DNA from: Hamiltosporidium magnivora
Taxonomy: Eukaryota > Microsporidia > Dubosqiidae
DNA length: 11,611 nt
NCBI GenBank assembly: GCA_004325065.1
Contig: PITI01000496.1
Span: 1 to 11,611 of the forward strand
Direction: 5' to 3'
A program made the translations under genes and the position numbers. Below the pieces are notes generated by a model that did not search any database, was not told where the DNA came from, and was given only the letters and a program-made list of their open reading frames with translations. The first letter of the stretch is position 1, and the number at the start of each line of letters is the position of its first letter. Shown here piece by piece: positions 1-6,141 of this stretch.

Positions 1-87
1 TTAAAGTTAAAAAAAAAGCCTTTCTATGTTCCACAATCCAGCCTCAAAAATGAAAACACGATTTCAAAACACAAATGCCTTAAATGT
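1..87 (+). CDS. Edge-truncated C-terminal reading frame, unknown protein
   Basis: A frame is open from the first base of the window for 29 codons and ends at TAG 88-90. Its residues include KKPFYVPQSSLKNENT and it ends with HKCLKC. It uses Pro, Val, Gln, Ser and Cys codons and looks less like random AT-rich translation than most frames here. It overlaps the ATG of the next ORF (84) in a different frame. It may therefore be the end of a gene lying to the left, or the front of the same gene separated by a frameshift near 80-90. No domain is recognised. A frame of 29 open codons can arise by chance, so this is weak. Confidence 0.22.
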
Positions 88-491
88 TAGATAACATTAA
101 TCATTCTTGGATAAGAAATATTAAAATAGAACGATTTTCTAAAGCAGTACAACAGAGATTGCATAGTGGTATTGCTGGTAGTCGTTTATTTAACATATTT
201 AGATCTAATATTCCAAAAAATTTAAATACTTGTATTGACGATCTAATAAACATCTATAATGTTATCAAGGAAGTAGCTGATAATGGCCTATTTTATGAGA
301 TGCATCCATTCTTCATGCCTATAGAATTAGCGAACATATCATTGAGTAAGAACTTATTTAATTTATTAGTGAAATTATATTCAAAAGAAGAAGTCGAGCA
401 TTTAAAAAATAGTAAGCAAATATATGAGATTAAACCTTATGATGCCAGATATTTACAATTTCTGAAGTGGAATAAGCATATAGTAAATTAA
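84..491 (+). CDS. Hypothetical protein, 135 aa, intact ORF
   Basis: This is the longest intact ORF in the window: ATG at 84, TAA at 489-491, with an in-frame TAA immediately upstream (81-83), so this is the only ATG that uses the full frame. The N-terminal 30 residues are basic (IRNIKIERFSK, QQRL). A mixed polar/hydrophobic region follows that looks largely helical (DDLINIYNVIKEV, NLLVKLYSKEEVEHL), with a central EMHPFFMP stretch. I see no signal peptide or clear membrane segment. I do not recognise the family. Unlike the retroelement relic that begins about 70 bp downstream, it has no internal stops. It could be a real small gene, or a surviving piece of a larger broken one joined to the frame at 1-87. 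It could also be an N-terminal part of the downstream gag, but nothing in it resembles gag. Its codon use has clearly more G and C than the desert beyond 3600. Confidence 0.42.
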   Translation: MLDNINHSWIRNIKIERFSKAVQQRLHSGIAGSRLFNIFRSNIPKNLNTCIDDLINIYNVIKEVADNGLFYEMHPFFMPIELANISLSKNLFNLLVKLYSKEEVEHLKNSKQIYEIKPYDARYLQFLKWNKHIVN

Positions 492-603
492 GTCAAAAAT
501 AATGCGACAATAGTAAACTGAGGATTGTCTTAATTTAAAGGTTTGAATTTTGATAGTCTAAAAAAAAATAAGAAAAATTAACAATATAAAAAAGGAACTA
601 TCG

Positions 604-1219
604 ATGGAGTGGATTGAGCATTTTGAGTATTATTGTTAAACAAATGGACGGGGAGACAAACAAATGGGACCCATATCTTATAAATTTATTGATGATGAAG
701 ATTATAAGGAGAGTCTTACTAAAACGTCCTATTGAAAATTAAAAAACGAAATATTTGAAATCGCTTATCCTCCTGAGATGAAAAGAAAACTTGTCAGCAG
801 CTTAGGTTAAATTAAGCAAACAGAGTATACTCTGTTTAAGGAATACTATGCCGCATCATAAAACATTAAAGCCATATGGTTTTATGATGAATTTTAGCAA
901 GAATGAATATAAAAGAAAACTCGAAGAAACATTTATTAAAGGATTAGGTGAAAATACCGAATTAGAACTAATAAAGCAAAGACTTTGGAATAAATCTTTA
1001 AAAGAAGTAATAAGCTATTTAGAAACTCTCGAAACTGGATTGTTGTGCCAATTTAATCGAAGAAAAACGAGCACTAAAACTATTGCTTAAACATCTCTTG
1101 AGACAGAAATAAATTATAAGGATGGAAAATGGTGTACACACCATAAATCACGAACCCACAACACTAAAGAACGTAATTTGCTAAAAAAAATTACAATAAA
1201 AAGGAAGAACCACCTTTAA
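604..1219 (+). pseudogene. Decayed Ty3/Gypsy-like gag (capsid core plus zinc knuckle)
   Basis: This encoded the structural protein that packages retrotransposon RNA into virus-like particles. In frame 1 from ATG 604 the residues MEWIEHFEYYC resemble the 'WI..FE' opening of the retrotransposon gag core. Further on, LG-stop-IKQTEYTLFKEYY matches the family's 'L..LKQ....V.EYY' block. The signal then moves to frame 2 (848-1090), where FIKGLGENTELELIKQRL and KSLKEVISYLETLE match the 'FI.GL' and 'sl.ea...a...E' end of the core. Past TAA 1088-1090, the same frame reads KWCTHHKSRTHNTKERNLL (1127-1183), a CX2HX4HX4 knuckle whose final expected Cys is Arg. The breaks are stops at 637, 733, 808, 859 and 1088, and a frame change between about 848 and 890. 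ATG 604 is the first Met in that open stretch; the frame is open back to 562, so the original start may lie upstream. I am confident of gag, less so of the clade. Confidence 0.72.
818..837. repeat. Perfect 20-bp palindrome inside the gag relic
   Basis: Bases AAACAGAGTATACTCTGTTT form a perfect inverted repeat, two 10-bp arms with no spacer, containing four G/C pairs. It lies in the gag relic where the frame reads KQTEYTLF, the conserved block of the core, so it may be only a by-product of coding sequence. It could also act as a protein-binding dyad, but nothing nearby supports that. Confidence 0.55.
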
Positions 1220-1260
1220 AAAATTTATTCCTAAAGCAATACAGTAAATCTGATATGAAT

Positions 1261-1712
1261 ATTAAACTGCCTACAATGATAGATGGCAGAAAAACAAATG
1301 TTATGATTCAGGATCAAATTGAAATTATTTTAATCATTCCATGATAAAAGAATTTGATCTAAAGACCAAAGAATGCAAACCGATAAGAACAATTTTTGGT
1401 AAGTGTAGTAGCCAAATAAGTGATAAAAAGGCTATAATTGATTTGGTATTGAATGAAAAGAATTCTTACAACACAGAATTTTATGTTCTGAAAGATTCAC
1501 CAATTGAAATCTTATTAGGGAATGAATTTCTGATTAATAATAAAGCTGTTCTTGATTTCAAAGATAAGAAACTAACTATTTGTGGCGTAAAGTATCATTT
1601 AATTGGATCTGAAAAAGATACTGAAGAATGAATGGATGAAAGACTTATTGATAACATTTGCGCTATAGCAAATGATGAGGAATTGATAAATATTCTAAAA
1701 AAGTGTATTGGG
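1261..1712 (+). pseudogene. Decayed retropepsin (aspartic protease) of the Ty3/Gypsy-like element, with linker
   Basis: This would have processed the Gag-Pol polyprotein. The section before the active site is in frame 1 from 1261 (IKLPTMIDGRKTNVM, strand 1 and lead-in). The catalytic triplet Asp-Ser-Gly lies in frame 3 at 1305-1313, so one base has been lost or gained just before it. A TGA follows at 1320-1322. The same frame then runs as an open stretch (NYFNHS, then ATG 1341 to TGA 1629-1631) of 96 residues ending in EILLGNEFLINNKAVLDF, the 'ILG.dfL' second hallmark of retropepsins. After TGA 1629, 27 further codons (MDERLIDNI, EELINILKKCIG) resemble the acidic linker that precedes reverse transcriptase, and end at TAA 1713. 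No RT motifs follow. The ATG at 1341 is an internal Met, not a real start. The retropepsin identification is strong because both hallmark motifs sit at normal spacing. Confidence 0.74.
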
Positions 1713-1848
1713 TAAGATTGGATGGAGATAAACATTTTACCATATAAAAAATTTAAAAATTTGAAGAGGCAGAATGTGATTTTATTTATATCACAAAATA
1801 TAATAATTTTATTTTATATTTTAAAATAAAAAAGAGGGGTTTGCCATC

Positions 1849-2009
1849 ATGAACAAAATTAATACAGACAATTTTTCTAAAAACAATTCTTTACTTTACA
1901 ACAACAGAGGAATGGTGAGCAGGAATACGATCTCCTTGTTAGAGAAGTACTTCAAACTTAGCTGCCTTCCCGAAATTACGGCAAGTTTAAAAAGTTAATA
2001 TTTTCGTTG
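1849..2009 (+). pseudogene. Short coding-like scrap, unknown
   Basis: This block is noticeably richer in G and C than its flanks. It can be read two ways. Frame 1 gives an ATG at 1849 and 49 codons to TAA 1996-1998 (MNKINTDNFSKNNS..., ending ITASLKS). Frame 3 gives a more protein-like stretch at 1881-1958 (TLQQQRNGEQEYDLLVREV), a TAG at 1959-1961, then LPSRNYGKFKKLIFSL to a TAA just after 2007. The second reading, rich in charged residues with one stop, looks like a broken gene fragment. It may be more debris of the upstream retroelement, but no motif is recognised in either frame. The preceding 1713-1848 is AT-rich and holds nothing recognisable. Confidence 0.25.
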
Positions 2010-2385
2010 TAATCAGAAAAAGATGTATGCAACAAATATATTTTTAAGAAAGAAAGAGTTTCATTGGTGGGTTTGTTATTTGCATATATATCAAAGAAAG
2101 TGTGTTGTTTGTTTAAATAAAATTTGTCTTACTTAACCCTATCAAATAGCATATTTCTATTTAAAATACAAGGTGTTTATAATATAGACAAATTTATAAA
2201 AAAATAACGGAACACTATGACCGATGATCTATTGATAATACCCTCTTAATTTCTATACATACTAAAATATTAGCACCTTGATAATAAAAATTTCAGGTTT
2301 ATAGTTCTTTGTATTTCGTTAATTATTTTTATAAATTTCCTTATGAATAAGACCTTGTTATACTGCATTGAATATCTTACCTTCC

Positions 2386-2398
2386 TAACACCTTGTTA
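2386..2398. repeat. Core dyad TAACA-CCT-TGTTA (copy 1)
   Basis: Perfect inverted arms TAACA and TGTTA surround a 3-bp CCT spacer. It is one of the two best-preserved cores of the surrounding minisatellite, and its shape is what a dimeric DNA-binding protein would recognise; that role is inference. Confidence 0.55.
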
Positions 2399-2656
2399 TT
2401 TTTTCTTATAGGTCTAAAGCACTACCACCCTTTTCTTTGAATATTTATACTATTGCCTTATAATAAATTGTTCGATGTTCCTTTTTATTTATTATATACT
2501 AACATCTTTTAACATATTTAATTGGTCATTTTAATACCTTATTGTTTTAGCAAATAGCATCCTGTTATTAAAAAGTCAATATTATGATTTTTTAGACCCT
2601 GTTATAATTTATTTTAGTTAACAAGAGTTCAGTTTGTATATTCATATTATGTTCTA

Positions 2657-2669
2657 TAACACCCTGTTA
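2657..2669. repeat. Core dyad TAACA-CCC-TGTTA (copy 2)
   Basis: The arms are identical to those of the 2386 copy, with a CCC spacer. Other units (near 2770, 2878, 2990, 3379 and 3552) keep the left arm TAACA and the C run but lose the right arm. Confidence 0.55.
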
Positions 2670-3028
2670 AATAGCCTATAAATGTCTTAGTCGGTAACAC
2701 TGTGTTTAATTTTCCATACAAGTCTTAATTACTAAAAACCTATTAAATATCTATAAAAGTACCAAATTATAACACCTTTTTGCAATTATAAAAATATAAT
2801 TCAATTAAAACCCTATTAAAAATAGAATAGTTCATGAACTAACTACTTTAATTTATCAATATAATTTATTATGATATTAACACCCCATAATCTTTTTTTC
2901 CATGATTAAATCTTTAAATTTAAAATCTATTCTTATACTTTCTTTTGTGTCTATATCCTTTCATATCTATTTTTATAACATATCTACTGTTAACACCCCT
3001 TTATATATCTAATTAGATTATTATTTTT

Positions 3029-3297
3029 CATTCATTCATCCTTGGCACTACAGCCCTGCGCGATCCTTGGCCTCTCATAGTAAACCGCCCACCAGTCTTT
3101 TACCAGTGGGTTTGTTTACTTTTCTCGTTTCGTAACAAGGTGGCTATAAGGGTGGGTTTTTGGCCCTACGTCCAACCCCAACATGAAGGATCAGTCCTTT
3201 TTAGTCGCCTCTTACGATAAGCAGAGAATACTCCAGGCCAATTCTGCTCCAGACATGGTGGGAAAAGAATATTATTGTTTCTACCTGTCACGGAATG
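3029..3297 (-). mobile_element. Truncated non-LTR retrotransposon 3' end or derived SINE
   Basis: This is an island of roughly half G+C in an otherwise 80% A+T window, and its edges are abrupt. Read on the - strand it contains CTTATCGTAAGAGGCGACTA (3197-3216) and GGGGTTGGACGTAGGGCC (3160-3177). Near the end it has GATCGCGCAGGGCTGTAGTG, then GCCAAGGATGAATGAATG before AT-rich flank. From memory, words like CGTAAGAGGCGACTAA and 'GTAGTGCCAAGGATGATG'-type tails recur in 3' regions of animal and parasite non-LTR elements (Dong/R4 or RTE type). I cannot verify the clade. The short GAATGAATG run would be the simple-repeat 3' tail, and loss of everything upstream fits 5' truncation. It has no protein-coding portion. 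A stem CCCAC/GTGGG (3088-3092 with 3106-3110), backed by AAAC/GTTT (3082-3085 with 3114-3117), suggests conserved RNA structure. No clear target-site duplication is seen; only a weak TTTATA occurs on both sides (about 3000 and 3299). It interrupts the minisatellite, so it is younger than the array. Confidence 0.6.
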
Positions 3298-3600
3298 CTT
3301 TATACTTAAGACCACTAAATATTTCAACCCCATAATCTTTACAACCCTATTAAATCTTTCTAATTATATTTAGATAATTAACACCCTATAGATATATTAA
3401 AAACAATATCACCCTTCATCAACTAGTAATGTTGATAACAGTCTTATAATTACTACTCTTATCATTAATACCCTTTTTCAATCACTATCAACTTAATACA
3501 TTTTTTTAATAAGACTTGTTTATTACTATTCTTATAATTCTACGTTAATTATTAACACCCTTGTAATTACTACCCATTAATAAACACCTTTTAACTATTT

Positions 3601-4060
3601 TTTCTTCTTACTTTCTTATTATTTTAAATTCAATAATAAACATAAACCTTTATGTGTCAACAAATACAAAAACAATATCAATTAACAAAATTTACAATTT
3701 TTTTATAAAAATACCAAATTATCGAATTTTACTCAATTGATTTTATTCTTCGTCAATGAAAATAGAAATAAAACTAGATTATTTTCTAAATTATATCCTA
3801 AAATCCTTAATTTCTTGTTTGATAAAAAAAATAACTGTTGTATTTAATTTGCCTTGTAACATTTATTCTGATTTTTTAATTAATGCAAAACAAATCTGTA
3901 AAATATTAGAAGAATTGTTTTTAGATTTGGTTTCTATGTATTTTTGCTTTTCTAATAATGCTTTTTACCCAAAACAATTTTTTCTCAATTTTTTTTGTAT
4001 AAATCTATTTTTTCGATATATTTTTTATTCCATTATTCTTAGGACGAGTCTTTTTTAGTT
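3601..4060. other. T-rich segment, no supported gene
   Basis: The + strand is strongly T-rich. One ATG frame of 100 codons (3756-4058) is open, but its product is dominated by Phe, Leu, Ile and Asn with no domain, as expected when T-rich DNA lacks A-rich stop codons. No core of the adjoining minisatellite is visible after about 3590. I see no RNA gene or element. Confidence 0.5.
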
Positions 4061-4672
4061 TATTATCTTTAAAAAAAAAGAATTATTGATTGTGAATAAA
4101 TTAAAGGACTGTTCCTTAGAATTAATAGGTTTTATTACGCAATTTTATTTTTCTATATTTATATGGTTAAAATTATTTACAAAAGGAAAATGTGTCTTAA
4201 AATTATATTATCATTCGTTAAACAAAAGAGTTTAAGAATTACAGAAGTTAAAAAATTAAATATAGTTTCCTATCGTGCAATATAAAAATTCTTCTAATTT
4301 AGCTTTTTTACGCTTGTTTTATATTTCTAAAGAAATTTATATGCTAATTGGATTTATATCGGACACGTTTTATATATTAAGTAAATTTCTTTTTGTAACA
4401 ATAATAAAATATCTTTTAAAGGAGGGAATAGAATATGTTATCTATCTATTTTTATAATAATGTACTGCTGAATAATTCATTTAAAAATATGGCAATACAT
4501 ACTTCCGCTATTCAAATTTTCAAGCATGAGAGATCAAATTGAAATAGGTCTTTTAAGTTACTGGTTAGATAAATATTTATAAATGAAAAAAATGAGGCTA
4601 CTAAATGATTTCAAAGAAAAAAAATATTTTCGAAATTTGTTTTAAAAATTTAAAATAAGGGTAAAAATTCAG

Positions 4673-4687
4673 TAATAGTTAAGTAAA
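4673..4687 (+). repeat. 15-bp direct repeat, copy 1 (TAATAGTTAAGTAAA)
   Basis: An exact copy lies at 5499-5513, 826 bp downstream. It contains two G and is long for chance identity, though not beyond it in AT-rich DNA. It may belong to the putative old repeat family at 4.6-6.2 kb. Confidence 0.3.
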
Positions 4688-5183
4688 TATAAAAATAAAT
4701 TAAAATCATCAAAGAACATACAGAAAATCTTTTTTAGTTTCCATTATCACTGATTTTTTTACTAAATAAATTAGGAATTATTTATCTAATGGATAGAATT
4801 TAACATATTTACAGTTTTCAAAAAAACTACTTTTATACAAATTATGTTCATAATTTATTTAAAAATATAACTTTGTATGTTTTTACTCCTTTTCTCATGG
4901 TTATTCAATTGCAGTGAATTGATATGTTTGCAAAACTATTTGCCTGATTGTATCTATTTTCTTTTAAATTATACAAAAAAAAGTAATTTTTAGCAAATTC
5001 TTAAAATTTTTATTTTCAAGAAATATTTTTTATCAATAATAAAGCTTGTTATAATTTTGAACAACTTATTAATTCTCTTCAAGTTCGAAAAAAGATTAAT
5101 ATAGTAGAAGAGGTTATATAAGATTTTAGAATTGTGTACGAACTTTTTTATATTTAATGTTTTAATCTATTTTTTTAATATTC

Positions 5184-5375
5184 CTAAAAATCTCGAATTG
5201 TATTGTATTTCTGGTATTTTTCTTCATGAAATATTCATATTAATACTGAACTTAAATCTATTATGATATTTGGCTTAAAAAATCTTAAAAAAGTAGTTTA
5301 AATATAATTAAAATAAAAAATTTTTATGTTAGATGGGTGAGGAATGATTCAAAAAACCATTTTTTAAATCAATAA
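5184..5375 (+). repeat. Putative ancient repeat unit, copy A
   Basis: It shares a collinear series of short words with 5940-6141. ATCTCGA is at 5190 and 5947. TTCATGAAATATT at 5223 matches TTCACGAAATATT at 5997. TTAGATGG is at 5329 and 6093. AAACCATTTT is at 5354 and 6121, each followed by a TTTAAAT-like word. The offsets stay near 757-775 bp, consistent with an old duplication plus small indels. The background is so AT-rich that this remains tentative. Confidence 0.25.
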
Positions 5376-5498
5376 TACAACGATCTCTTATTTATTTGAT
5401 CTTTTCTATTTAGAATGCAATTCTCTTTGAAATTATTCAAATTAAAATTTAAATTTTTTTTATTTATATTCTATAGTCCCTTTCAAGTAATTTATCAA

Positions 5499-5513
5499 TA
5501 ATAGTTAAGTAAA
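5499..5513 (+). repeat. 15-bp direct repeat, copy 2
   Basis: This is the exact partner of 4673-4687. The flanks are only loosely similar, so this is either an ancient duplication or coincidence. Confidence 0.3.
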
Positions 5514-5939
5514 ATTTTGAATTTGTAATATATTATCCCAAATTTTTATATGATTTTTTTCGGATCTTTCGACTCTTGGGCATTCTTAAATAATATATTA
5601 ATGTATTTTTGGTATGCTTAGCTCTAGAATATCATAGCTAAATTTCTCTGTATCTATTTTTATGAAGTGCTGTAATAATTTTAAAAAGCAGTTTGTAAAT
5701 TTCTCTTTATTTGTTTCAAACGTTCTATTCTGTAATAATACCAAAAAATAGTAAATTAATTTGATATTCTTCAAAAAAATGTCGTGAAGTATGTAGAGGA
5801 ACACTTTTCTTTGTTTGCTTCTTTTTCAATCATCCAAAAATCTATAAAAATAGAAGATTTAATACTATTCTAAAACTTTTACTAAATAATTAGAGTTTGT
5901 TATAATTCGAAATTTATTTTTATAAGAACCTATTTATCA

Positions 5940-6141
5940 GCTAAAGATCTCGATATTTGAAAGACTCAATAATACTCATTAATTCATCTAGATATATTCA
6001 CGAAATATTAGATTATATTATGACCAAAGACTTATTCCTGTTTATAATAATCTTATAAATTAGCATTAATTTAAAAATTTTAATTTGTTTGATTAGATGG
6101 ATACCAGAAAATTTACTACAAAACCATTTTCATTTAAATTG
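5940..6141 (+). repeat. Putative ancient repeat unit, copy B
   Basis: This is the partner of 5184-5375 by four collinear anchors. A TTAGAT with GG in front also occurs at 4565, exactly 764 bp before copy A's anchor, and CTGGTAGAT occurs at 8381; both may be further, more decayed units. No coding sense is visible in the units. Confidence 0.25.

Larger units (their letters stand above)
562..1712 (+). mobile_element. Remnant of a Ty3/Gypsy-type LTR retrotransposon (gag-protease part only)
   Basis: Three pieces appear in the expected order on one strand: a gag core (about 604-1110), a gag zinc-knuckle region (1115-1189) and a retropepsin (about 1261-1631), followed by a 27-codon linker to 1712. 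The order and the motif styles fit Ty3/Gypsy-type gag-pol elements. The relic is inactive, with stops at 637, 733, 808, 859, 1088, 1217, 1320, 1629 and 1713 in the relevant frames and frame changes in gag and at the protease active site. Reverse transcriptase, RNase H and integrase are absent. I could find no flanking LTR pair, primer-binding site or polypurine tract, so the true element ends are unknown. Coordinates give the recognisable coding remnant, not the element's termini. Confidence 0.68.
2130..3600. repeat. Degenerate minisatellite with a TAACACCCTGTTA-like core every 28-40 bp
   Basis: Cores of the type (T)AACACCC/TTGTTA recur through the whole block. CC(C)T-centred cores lie near 2136, 2242, 2276, 2353, 2391, 2429, 2456, 2537, 2571, 2598, 2663, 2700, 2739, 2775, 2812, 2884, 2957 and 2997. 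After the GC-rich insertion they continue near 3330, 3345, 3385, 3413, 3472, 3559 and 3587. Most intervals are 27-40 bp or about twice that, as if some units have lost the core. The spacers are AT-rich and poorly conserved. The best cores, 2386-2398 and 2657-2669, are interrupted dyads (TAACA-CCY-TGTTA). Nearly all copies have the C-rich side on the + strand, giving strong C-over-G skew; one copy near 2171 (AGGTGTTTATAA) is inverted. There are no long ORFs here. The array resembles an old satellite or subtelomeric minisatellite. Telomere derivation is possible but not shown. Confidence 0.62.

Noticed and set aside
3160..3177. GGTTGGACGTAGGGCC (- strand) considered as a tRNA-derived B box of a SINE
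   Set aside because: It departs from the GGTTCGANTCC consensus and no A box is seen at the right distance, so a tRNA-derived head is not supported.
2999..3304. TTTATA on both sides of the GC-rich fragment as a target-site duplication
   Set aside because: Six AT-only bases, not exactly at the edges, are not informative in this background.
3756..4058. 100-codon + strand ORF with hydrophobic product
   Set aside because: It lies in T-rich DNA where stops are depleted. The product is a Phe/Leu/Ile-rich string with no motif, so it is most likely a composition artefact.
4275..4457. 60-codon + strand ORF
   Set aside because: Short, hydrophobic and without any recognisable motif; expected by chance at this composition.
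5598..5804. 68-codon - strand ORF
   Set aside because: No motif, and the residue composition follows the AT-rich background.
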